Notes under the pieces: generated by a model
Database searches by the model: none
What the model saw: only the letters and a program-made list of their open reading frames with translations
Told to the model about the DNA's origin: nothing
Translations under genes and position numbers: made by a program
Source of the DNA: Verrucomicrobiota bacterium
Lineage (GTDB): Bacteria > Verrucomicrobiota > Kiritimatiellia > Kiritimatiellales > Tichowtungiaceae
Length of the DNA stretch: 6,308 nt
NCBI GenBank assembly: GCA_030619095.1
Contig: JAUXCB010000093.1
Location: 1-6,308, forward strand
Direction of reading: 5' to 3'
Shown here: piece after piece, positions 1-6,058 of the stretch
Numbering within the stretch: position 1 is the stretch's first letter
Layout: the number at the start of each line of letters is the position of its first letter

Positions 1-678
1 ATTGATCATCAGCTGGTGATCATTACCGGCCCAAACATGGCTGGGAAATCGACCTACATCCGGCAGGTGGCGCTGATCACCATCATGGCGCACATCGGAT
101 CTTTTGTTCCGGCAAGCGAAGCAAAAATCGGACTGGTCGACCGCGTCTTTACACGAGTTGGTGCCAGCGACGATCTCGCGCGCGGGCGTTCCACCTTTAT
201 GGTGGAAATGCAGGAAACCGCCAACATTTTGAATAATGCGACACCGAAGAGCCTGATTGTTCTCGACGAGATCGGGCGCGGAACCAGCACATTTGACGGG
301 ATCTCCATCGCGTGGTCTGTGGCTGAATTCCTCTGCACCAATCCGGCGGTGCGCGCCAAAACGCTTTTTGCGACACACTACCACGAACTGACCGATCTCA
401 GCCTGACCCTGCCGGGCATCCAGAATGCGAATGTGCTGGTGAAAGAACGTGGAGACCAGATCACCTTCCTGCGGAAAATCGTTCCAGGCCCGGCCGATAA
501 GAGCTACGGAATCCATGTTGCCCGTCTGGCGGGCCTGCCCCGCACCGTTCTCGACCGTGCGAACGAAATTCTACAAAACCTCGAAGAAGGCGAGTTTGAA
601 AAAGAAGGTGCCCCGAAAATCGCCCGTCACACCCCTCGAAAAAAAAAGGGAAACAACTCCCAGATGGATCTGTTTTAG
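1..678 (+). CDS. mutS: DNA mismatch repair protein MutS, C-terminal part (5' end outside window)
   Basis: This is the ATPase end of MutS, which recognises mismatched bases and, with MutL, starts mismatch repair in the cytoplasm. The frame is open from base 1, so the true start lies upstream; 225 codons are present. Numbering residues from codon 1, I see Walker A GPNMAGKST (10-18), the MutS signature DDLARGRSTFMVEM (57-70), Walker B LIVLDEIGRGTSTFDG (85-100) and the ATHYHELT motif (124-131). The SYGIHVARLAGLP segment (168-180) is the conserved helix-turn-helix dimerisation region. A short acidic then basic linker follows, and the protein ends exactly with QMDLF, which fits the beta-sliding-clamp binding consensus. 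The linker is encoded over a run of nine A followed by three G (639-650). The gene is followed by a hairpin and 244 noncoding bases, so the next gene probably has its own promoter. The GTG at 16 is internal and not a start. MutS1 rather than MutS2 is clear from the signature and the absence of a Smr tail. Confidence 0.97.
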   Translation: MDHQLVIITGPNMAGKSTYIRQVALITIMAHIGSFVPASEAKIGLVDRVFTRVGASDDLARGRSTFMVEMQETANILNNATPKSLIVLDEIGRGTSTFDGISIAWSVAEFLCTNPAVRAKTLFATHYHELTDLSLTLPGIQNANVLVKERGDQITFLRKIVPGPADKSYGIHVARLAGLPRTVLDRANEILQNLEEGEFEKEGAPKIARHTPRKKKGNNSQMDLF

Positions 679-694
679 TGCCTCTGCGAGGCAC
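678..694 (+). terminator. Hairpin at the mutS stop codon, possible weak terminator
   Basis: GTGCCTC and GAGGCAC form a perfect 7-bp stem around a three-base TGC loop, starting on the last base of the mutS TAG. No T-tract follows (CGGAATAATGG comes next), so it lacks the hallmark of a Rho-independent terminator. It may instead protect the mRNA 3' end or be the outer edge of the inverted-repeat element that begins at 694. Confidence 0.35.
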
Positions 695-840
695 GGAATA
701 ATGGAACAGTGGAGTTTTGGAATATTGATTCTCAGGGAATGCCAGAATCCGGAGTCGCAAAACCTATTGAATATTGCAACGAACTCATTCGTGCCGAATC
801 TACAACCATTGATCCATTACTCCCTTATTCCATCATTCCA
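694..840. repeat. Inverted pair of 8-base-phased GGA/CCA repeat arms
   Basis: The left arm (695-726) is four 8-base units each starting GGA: GGAATAAT, GGAACAGT, GGAGTTTT, GGAATATT. The right arm (808-839) read on the minus strand is GGAATGAT, GGAATAAG, GGAGTAAT, GGATCAAT. Aligned without gaps, 694-727 and the reverse complement of 807-840 agree at 24 of 34 positions, and the GGAGT unit is third in both arms. The arms therefore look like inverted copies of one sequence. The 79-base centre holds a smaller inverted repeat, GATTCT (727-732) with AGAATC (744-749). I see no flanking target duplication and no coding sequence. It could be a degenerate MITE/REP-like element or a long RNA hairpin; its identity is unknown. 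Confidence 0.55.
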
Positions 841-858
841 GTCCCATGAGTTTACAGC

Positions 859-888
859 TTGTCAAACAGAGTCTTTGAGGCTAATAAT
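859..888 (+). promoter_or_regulatory. Predicted sigma70-type promoter for the membrane TPR gene
   Basis: TTGTCA (859-864) matches the -35 consensus at five of six bases, and AATAAT (883-888) matches the -10 consensus at five of six, with an 18-base spacer. Transcription would start near 895, leaving a short leader before the ATG at 923. The position right after the mutS repeat region supports independent expression of the downstream gene. The prediction rests on consensus matching alone. Confidence 0.4.
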
Positions 889-907
889 TCGATCAACTTG
901 TTCAACG

Positions 908-913
908 TAGGAG
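908..913 (+). promoter_or_regulatory. Ribosome binding site fixing the ATG at 923
   Basis: TAGGAG lies nine bases before the ATG at 923. It is the only good Shine-Dalgarno-like match in this leader and decides the start of the membrane protein. Confidence 0.6.
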
Positions 914-922
914 TCGCTATCT

Positions 923-2950
923 ATGAGTAATAAAAAATCCATTGGTTTTTTTCTGGTTATCCTCGGTTTCATTCTGATCGCCCTCACCGGAATTCGCACG
1001 ATCAGCAATCCGGAAATCTTTACACATATTGCGCTGGGACAGGCTGGAGGTGCAAATACAGACCCCCTATCCTACACGCTGGCCGGTGAGCAGTGGGTCA
1101 ACATGAATCCGCTCTACAACAAACTGGTTGCCGCACTCTGGATGGGCGGCAGCGGTGCCGGTCTGATCACGCTGGTTCATGTTTCCGCTGTTCTAGCAGC
1201 CTTTATTCTCATGCTCCGCTTTGGAAAAAACTGGGGTGGCCCGATCAGCCAAGGACTCTCCCTACTCCTGTGCGCATGGCTGTTATTCCCTGTATTTAAT
1301 CCGGGACCCACCGCTTTTTTTCTTCTATTTACCGCTCTCTTCCTGACCCTGCTCTACCGTCTTAAAAACTTTCCTCTGCTCGCGGGACTGCTACTGATCC
1401 TCCAAGTCCTCTGGACCAATATGCATCCCTCTTTCCTTTTCGGCCCGGTTCTCATTCTCTTCTTCGCCATCGAAGACCGGAAGGAAGCCCAGACGCACGC
1501 GCGCGTCTCCATCATCACCCCGCGCAGCAAAAGCCTCTTCATCCTTTCAGGTGCTGCGCTGCTGGTGACCGTGATCAATCCGAATCTGATCAACCTTCAC
1601 CGTCACGTGCTCTCCAACTGGAAAGTTTTGACCGGGACCGAAGGGATGGAGTGGATTTCCCTGTTCAGTAGCGGATTTTCGCCTGCATTCTTTAACAATC
1701 TACTTCGACTCGCTCTACTGCTAGGTGCCGCGGGACTGATCACTCTGCGGAAAAAACTGCCGATTATGATCACCATGCTAGCCATTGTCGGGGCCTTTCT
1801 GACCGTTCGCCCCATCGGTTCCATCGGCAACCTACTGTCTTTCGCTCTGCTCACCTTCCCGTTTCTGATACTCAGCTTCAGCGCAATCGGTGACTATCTC
1901 ACCCGAACTCTGACCACCTCATTCATGGCCAGAGAAGCCTCGTTGGGAAGAATATTATCGATCATCACATTGGTTCTGATGATCATCACCGCCGGTGCCA
2001 TTGTCACCACGGGTGCCTATGTGAACATGGGCAGTGCCTCCCGCTTCGGCCTTTCTGTTCAGGAAGACGCCTTCCCACTTGCCGCTACCGGCATTCTCGA
2101 TCGCGACGATTTTCCAGAAAAAATTATAAACATCTCCCATGACGGCGGATATCTGGCCGTTCAAAACCCGACCCGAAAAATCTTCTGCGACACCCGCACC
2201 TCCCTCTATGGACTCGACTTCCACAAAACCCTCGATGAAGCGCTACGGGGTCAAGCTGGCGCTTGGAAAATGATCCAGTCGGAGTGGAATCCCCATGCGG
2301 TCGTCCTCAATGGCACTTGGCTGAATTCTGGTGCATTGGCCAACCGTCTGATTGCTTCCAGAGCCTGGAAAATGGTCTATTTTGACGGCACCACCATCAT
2401 TCTGATTCGCGACCTCCCCGAGTATGCGACGCTCATCAACGACCCGAGCATCCAAAAATATGGCGTAAGAATTCTGGAAACCGCTCGACAGGAATATATT
2501 GCGGGCAACCGCGGTCTCTTTAAAACAGGGAACTCCTCGCGGCTGATCGGAGCGGCCGGGTTCTACCTTGCCCTCAATCGCCCGACGGAAGCCGAAGCGA
2601 TTTATTCCCTGCTAGTGAAAAACAGTCCGAATATGGCCTCCGCATGGCTCGGCCTTGGCCAGACAATGATTCTTAAAAAACAGCTCACGAAGGGAATCGG
2701 CTACATGGAACAGGCGGCGGACATCACCCCGCGCAATGCGCGCGTCTGGATAAGGCTCCTGAATGCCTACCGCATGAAAGGCGACGAAGCCAATGTCCGC
2801 AAGGCCGTCAATCAGCTCAATAAATTTTTCCAGAGCGAAAACGCGACCATCGAGGAGAAAGAAGCCGCGAACCAGAAGAAGGAACCGGCTAAAGAAAAAC
2901 CCAACGGGCAGCCGGAGAACGGCCTAGGGCTTCCGGAAGAATTAAAATAG
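923..2950 (+). CDS. Multi-spanning GT-C-like membrane protein with C-terminal TPR repeats
   Basis: This 675-residue protein is probably an inner-membrane glycosyltransferase-like protein; no substrate can be named. A first membrane helix (about 7-24) leads into an outer loop with NPEIFTHIALGQ (29-40) and TDPLSYTLAGEQWVN (46-60). From memory, related bacterial membrane proteins carry DPDLWWHL..G then D.FSYT..G..W at this place, so the loop is recognisable but altered. About nine more hydrophobic spans follow (roughly 80-98, 110-125, 130-145, 150-164, 170-184, 205-219, 260-294, 300-320, 342-364), including LQVLWTNMHPSFLFG (160-174), another familiar family motif. Residues about 383-497 form a soluble domain with HDGGYLAV and CDTRTSLYG, also seen in such relatives. 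Residues about 543-636 read as three TPR-like helix pairs, and a Lys/Glu-rich tail (about 638-675) ends the protein. The start is set by TAGGAG at 908. It converges on the hydrolase gene. A role in envelope glycan or lipid glycosylation is inference only. Confidence 0.8.
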   Translation: MSNKKSIGFFLVILGFILIALTGIRTISNPEIFTHIALGQAGGANTDPLSYTLAGEQWVNMNPLYNKLVAALWMGGSGAGLITLVHVSAVLAAFILMLRFGKNWGGPISQGLSLLLCAWLLFPVFNPGPTAFFLLFTALFLTLLYRLKNFPLLAGLLLILQVLWTNMHPSFLFGPVLILFFAIEDRKEAQTHARVSIITPRSKSLFILSGAALLVTVINPNLINLHRHVLSNWKVLTGTEGMEWISLFSSGFSPAFFNNLLRLALLLGAAGLITLRKKLPIMITMLAIVGAFLTVRPIGSIGNLLSFALLTFPFLILSFSAIGDYLTRTLTTSFMAREASLGRILSIITLVLMIITAGAIVTTGAYVNMGSASRFGLSVQEDAFPLAATGILDRDDFPEKIINISHDGGYLAVQNPTRKIFCDTRTSLYGLDFHKTLDEALRGQAGAWKMIQSEWNPHAVVLNGTWLNSGALANRLIASRAWKMVYFDGTTIILIRDLPEYATLINDPSIQKYGVRILETARQEYIAGNRGLFKTGNSSRLIGAAGFYLALNRPTEAEAIYSLLVKNSPNMASAWLGLGQTMILKKQLTKGIGYMEQAADITPRNARVWIRLLNAYRMKGDEANVRKAVNQLNKFFQSENATIEEKEAANQKKEPAKEKPNGQPENGLGLPEELK

Positions 2951-2953
2951 ATA

Positions 2954-3021
2954 CGCATCGCTTGTTAAAACGTCAAACGGCATCACTCGTTTGCGGGAGG
3001 AAACGTCTACCCCTCGATGCG
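2954..3021. terminator. Nested inverted repeats between convergent genes, possible bidirectional terminator
   Basis: The 72-base gap between two converging genes holds an outer 7-bp inverted repeat, CGCATCG (2954-2960) with CGATGCG (3015-3021). Inside it is a 6-bp hairpin, CAAACG (2974-2979) with CGTTTG (2988-2993), with an eight-base loop. The position suits a shared terminator, but neither side has a clear T-tract, so this is weak. AAACGTC also occurs twice as a direct repeat (2968 and 3001). Confidence 0.3.
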
Positions 3022-3022
3022 G

Positions 3023-4195
3023 TCAACGGACTCCCTGAAAAACGTTTTGTGCTTTGGGTGTCAACCGGTGATCTTTAAACAGGTGCGAATAGGCAAATAG
3101 TGCGTACCCCCGGCAACCGGCCCGGCGCGAGACCTCGATCTGCCTGCGGATTTCCTGTGGATCACCGGCACAATTAATCCCCATCACCAATTGTCGGCCT
3201 GTGGCAGAGCGGCCCAGGCTATGCGTCATTTTTTTCAGCCGGCTGTCAAAAAGAGATGCGTTGTAGTTCATCGGAACCAGCCAATCGACAAAACGCTTCT
3301 TTGCCCAGAGGCGACTATCCTGAAACGCTTTCTGATAGCCGGTTTCAAAATCAGCCAGCACACTGGCAGACGTGGTCATTTGCGGCCCCCGGCGGGTTTT
3401 AAAAACGCTGCTGAGCTCCTCCACCACCTTTGACACCGCCTCGCGCCGGAACGCATTCCAGTGCTTGCCAGACAGCCGTTTCCCGTAACGGCTCTGCGCA
3501 GCGGCAACGGAACGGCGGTCATAAGAAAACTCGGAATGCTTCTTGATCTCCGATGCCGAGGCCTCCTTATACACCTCGCCAGCCACATCCTTATAGTCGT
3601 AGGGAAAGCGGATATAGTCTAGATGGAGCCCCGCCAGCTCATAGCGCGCCAACTCAGCGGCAATCTGTGAGAGATGGTTTCGAACTTCTGGATATGCCGG
3701 ATTCAAAAAGGAGTACCATTCGCTCGTCGGGCGCATCCGTGCGCCAGTCGAATCGACCATAAACCAATCGGGGTGAGCCGTCCAAAGCTGCCCCGCAGCA
3801 CGCGGCGGAGAAGTCATCCCCCGCCATCCGGGCAGCACATTGATATAGGCATGGAGCCGCACTCGATAGCGCTTGGCCCAGCTTGCCGCCAACTGAAGAG
3901 GGTTCCACCCCGGATTTGTTCCGGTCTGCGCGGTATCCCTGCCCGACAGCTCGAAGGCCCACGGTTCCACCCGGCTGGGGTAAAACGCTGTCCCATTGCC
4001 ACGCACCTGAAAAAAAATGTCGGTAAAGCCCGCGCGGGCGCAGTTGACGATGATGGATGCGACATCTGTTGGTGATTTATAATCGAACCGCGTCACCCAG
4101 ATCGCACGCACCTCTGAGCGGGGCGGCGTTTTGGATCCGGCAAATAAAGCGGCGGGCAACAAAAGCATCAGCAGGAAAAATGTATCTGTTTTCAT
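3023..4195 (-). CDS. Exported GHL10-family (DUF187) glycosyl hydrolase-like protein
   Basis: This 390-residue protein belongs to the glycosyl-hydrolase-like 10 group, TIM-barrel enzymes that include E. coli DigH (YddW), which cleaves denuded peptidoglycan glycan. The N-terminus (1-20, KTD then a run of Leu/Phe ending LFAG) is a signal peptide with likely cleavage after Ala19. No cysteine occurs before residue 52, so unlike DigH it is not a lipoprotein and is probably periplasmic or secreted. Family landmarks in order are AIWVTRF (31-37), FFQVRGNGTAFYPSRVEPW (61-79), LHAYINVLPG (114-123), LNPAYPEVRNHL (164-175), GLHLDYIRFPYD (189-200, with the conserved acidic Asp193), VDWLVPMNY (303-311) and a final GYALFAYSHL (363-372). 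The ATG at 4195 gives an intact signal peptide; AGGT about 12 bases upstream is a poor ribosome site. It faces the M42 gene across a divergent region. Cell-wall glycan as substrate is inferred from the family only. Confidence 0.88.
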   Translation of the reverse strand: MKTDTFFLLMLLLPAALFAGSKTPPRSEVRAIWVTRFDYKSPTDVASIIVNCARAGFTDIFFQVRGNGTAFYPSRVEPWAFELSGRDTAQTGTNPGWNPLQLAASWAKRYRVRLHAYINVLPGWRGMTSPPRAAGQLWTAHPDWFMVDSTGARMRPTSEWYSFLNPAYPEVRNHLSQIAAELARYELAGLHLDYIRFPYDYKDVAGEVYKEASASEIKKHSEFSYDRRSVAAAQSRYGKRLSGKHWNAFRREAVSKVVEELSSVFKTRRGPQMTTSASVLADFETGYQKAFQDSRLWAKKRFVDWLVPMNYNASLFDSRLKKMTHSLGRSATGRQLVMGINCAGDPQEIRRQIEVSRRAGCRGYALFAYSHLFKDHRLTPKAQNVFQGVR

Positions 4196-4332
4196 CTGCG
4201 AAGCTTACCTGTTTTTTCCCGCCCATTGAAAAAATATTCGTATATTTTCCAAAACGGGAACGCAACGGCTTTGCGGCTTGCGGTTTTTTCCAAACATTGG
4301 AACACTCTTCGCGTTCAACTTAAGGGAGCGAT
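4196..4332. promoter_or_regulatory. Divergent promoter region with several short palindromes
   Basis: This 137-base gap must carry the promoters of the hydrolase (leftward) and the M42 peptidase (rightward). It contains TTTTTTC (4212-4218) with GAAAAAA (4228-4234), AAAATAT (4231-4237) with ATATTTT (4242-4248), and TTCCAA-ACA-TTGGAA (4288-4302). A weaker half-copy, TTCC-AAAACG-GGAA (4247-4260), starts exactly 41 bases before the last palindrome, about four helical turns. TTGCGGC is tandemly repeated around 4271-4283. TATATT (4241-4246) resembles a -10 box, but no convincing -35 partner was found for either direction. The TTCC/GGAA dyads could be operator sites; no regulator is encoded in the window. 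Confidence 0.4.
4323..4328 (+). promoter_or_regulatory. Ribosome binding site of the M42 peptidase gene
   Basis: AGGGAG lies four bases before the ATG at 4333. The spacing is short but the match is strong, and no other start is better placed. Confidence 0.55.
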
Positions 4333-5403
4333 ATGAACAAAACATCGAAAAAATTTCTAGAAGAGATGATCAATGCCATCAGTCCGTCTGGCTATGAAAA
4401 CTGCGCGGCGGCGGTCTGGAAAGCGTATGCCGGAAAGCATGCAGACAGCGTGGAAACCGATGTACACGGAAATTCCCATGCGATTTTCAACAAAGGCGGC
4501 AAGGTAAAGGTGATGCTGGCCGGCCACTACGATGAGATCGGATTCCTGATTTCCCACATTGATGAAAAAGGATTTCTTTGGATCGCGCCGATCGGCGGCT
4601 GGGATTCGCAGATTGCGCAGGGCCAACGCGTCCACATAATTGGCAAAGGCAACAAGATTGTCAGCGGAGCCGTTGGCAAGATTGCCATCCACCTGCAACA
4701 GCCGAAGCAGCGAACAAAAGTTTCTGAAATCAAGGATCTGTGGATCGATATCGGCGCAAAGGATAAGAAGGATGCGGAAAAGCTAGTGAGTATCGGCGAC
4801 CCGATGGTGATCCAATACGGCTACGAAGAGCTGCGGAATGACCGCGTGATCGGCCGAGCATTCGATGACCGCGCCGGAGCCTTTGCCATACTCGAAGCAG
4901 GCCGCATGCTCACAAAGATGCAGACACAGTGCGAGGTGCATGTGGTCGCAACCGTTCAGGAAGAGATCGGTCTGCGCGGTGCGCAGACCGCGGCCTTCGG
5001 CATCGCACCGGATGTCGGAATTGCGGTGGACGTCACCTTTGCCACCGACCACCCGAACGTTGAAGGAATTGTTCAGCAGGAGGGTTGCGTAAAGCTCGAT
5101 GGCGGACCGGTGATTACACGGGGACCGAACATCAACCCGAAACTGTTCGACCTGATCATCGAAACTGCCGAAACGGAAAAAATTCCTGTACAGATCACCG
5201 CAGAGGCCCGAGGCACCCCGACGGATGCCAACGCCATTCAGCTCAACCATGCCGGTGTGGCCACGGCCCTCATCAGCATTCCCCTGCGCCACATGCACAG
5301 CCCGTGCGAGCTGATCAGCCTGAAAGACCTCGAAGCGGTTTCCAACCTGCTAACAGCGATCATCCAGAAAATTACTCCCCGAACTGACTTTATCCCTTTC
5401 TAG
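4333..5403 (+). CDS. M42 family metallo-aminopeptidase
   Basis: This 356-residue protein, of usual family length, is a cytosolic di-metal aminopeptidase of the M42 clan (glutamyl aminopeptidase, TET and FrvX/YsdC relatives), which form large tetrahedral assemblies that finish the breakdown of peptides. The metal site is complete by alignment from memory: His65 in AGHYDEIG (63-70), Asp178 in GRAFDDRAG (174-182), the catalytic Glu210 and ligand Glu211 in VQEEIGLRGA (208-217), Asp233 in VDVTFATD (232-239) and His322 in LRHMHSPCE (318-326). GTPTDANAIQ (294-303) matches the conserved substrate-side loop. Residues about 70-165 would be the small inserted dimerisation domain. There is no signal peptide. 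It leads a same-strand group with trmB after a 57-base gap, but no functional link to trmB is evident. Substrate preference cannot be read from the sequence. Confidence 0.95.
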   Translation: MNKTSKKFLEEMINAISPSGYENCAAAVWKAYAGKHADSVETDVHGNSHAIFNKGGKVKVMLAGHYDEIGFLISHIDEKGFLWIAPIGGWDSQIAQGQRVHIIGKGNKIVSGAVGKIAIHLQQPKQRTKVSEIKDLWIDIGAKDKKDAEKLVSIGDPMVIQYGYEELRNDRVIGRAFDDRAGAFAILEAGRMLTKMQTQCEVHVVATVQEEIGLRGAQTAAFGIAPDVGIAVDVTFATDHPNVEGIVQQEGCVKLDGGPVITRGPNINPKLFDLIIETAETEKIPVQITAEARGTPTDANAIQLNHAGVATALISIPLRHMHSPCELISLKDLEAVSNLLTAIIQKITPRTDFIPF

Positions 5404-5460
5404 CGAAGAGGTCTTTCGGAAGCCTGCTCCCCCATTCGAGATCAGGATTTGAGCCTCTAC

Positions 5461-6057
5461 ATGATTGAGCTTCCAGACAATACATTGCGCATCCATCCGG
5501 AAGATTTTCTGAATGCGACCGACTTTTGCCGATATTTTCATCATCCGGAACGCCCGCTGGAGGTCGATCTCGGCTGCGGCAAGGGCCGGTTCCTGCTGGC
5601 ACGCTCAGGCACGTTTCCAGAGGTCAACTTTCTGGGAATCGACCGCCTGCTGACGCGAATCAAAAAAATCGACAAAAAGGCGCGGCGGCTTAAGAGAGAA
5701 AACATTCGTCTCTTCCGGGTCGACGGCTATTACGCCACCACGTACCTGTTGCCACCAAAGAGTGTAAGCACCTACTACGTGTTCTATCCCGACCCGTGGC
5801 CCAAAGACAAACATCACCACAACCGGCTGTTTAATGAACCGTTTATGAATGCCATTGCCCGCACACTGAAACCCGGCGGCGCCCTTCACGCTTCAAGCGA
5901 CCACTTGCCATACTTCGAAACGATCTATGCTCTGATTAAACATGACGATCGCTTCGAAGAGATCGCCCCCTTTTATCCGGCGGAGGATGAAGTGTCTGAC
6001 TTTGAGCTGATCTTCGCCCACAAAACCCCGGGGCGCTGTTCGTTTGTTAGGAAATAA
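5461..6057 (+). CDS. trmB: tRNA (guanine(46)-N7)-methyltransferase TrmB
   Basis: TrmB transfers a methyl group from S-adenosylmethionine to N7 of G46 in the variable loop of many tRNAs. The 198-residue product has the Rossmann methyltransferase motif EVDLGCGKG (34-42), strand-2 end FLGID (57-61), where many relatives have GIE, and the family-defining YPDPWPKDKHH (109-119), whose Asp111 lies in the active-site PDPW signature. LKPGG (136-140) follows, and the C-terminal region has SDFE (179-182), resembling the family T-x-[FY]-E tail. Two starts are possible. I use ATG at 5461, with AGGA at 5444-5447 thirteen bases away; TTG at 5449 would add four residues but leaves only one base after that AGGA. 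No earlier start exists before the in-frame TAG of the M42 gene. The next gene begins one base after the stop, so co-translation is likely. It is slightly short for the family (about 210-240). Confidence 0.93.
   Translation: MIELPDNTLRIHPEDFLNATDFCRYFHHPERPLEVDLGCGKGRFLLARSGTFPEVNFLGIDRLLTRIKKIDKKARRLKRENIRLFRVDGYYATTYLLPPKSVSTYYVFYPDPWPKDKHHHNRLFNEPFMNAIARTLKPGGALHASSDHLPYFETIYALIKHDDRFEEIAPFYPAEDEVSDFELIFAHKTPGRCSFVRK
6049..6052 (+). promoter_or_regulatory. Ribosome binding site of the last gene, inside the end of trmB
   Basis: AGGA overlaps the last codons of trmB and lies six bases before the GTG at 6059. It supports that GTG start and suggests translational coupling to trmB. Confidence 0.5.
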
Positions 6058-6058
6058 A

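Noticed and set aside
3..22. Near-perfect 20-base palindrome with TGATCA at both ends
   Set aside because: It codes for the conserved IDHQLVIITGP stretch just before and into the MutS Walker A; protein conservation explains it and one position is mismatched.
449..910. 153-codon open frame on the plus strand overlapping the mutS end and the repeat region
   Set aside because: Its first half is mutS in another frame and its second half is a translation of the repeat arms; it has no recognisable domain.
1960..1990. Repeated GATCATCAC-like sequence inside the membrane protein gene
   Set aside because: It encodes Ile-rich membrane helix codons; codon repetition accounts for it.
3674..4075. 133-codon open frame on the plus strand
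   Set aside because: It is antisense to the conserved core of the GHL10 hydrolase and shows no domain of its own.
4057..4323. 88-codon plus-strand frame covering the divergent region
   Set aside because: It crosses the hydrolase start and a palindrome-rich promoter region and has no ribosome site or domain signal.
4783..5298. 171-codon open frame on the minus strand
   Set aside because: It lies entirely inside the M42 peptidase gene, whose metal-site motifs are intact on the plus strand; it is a shadow frame.
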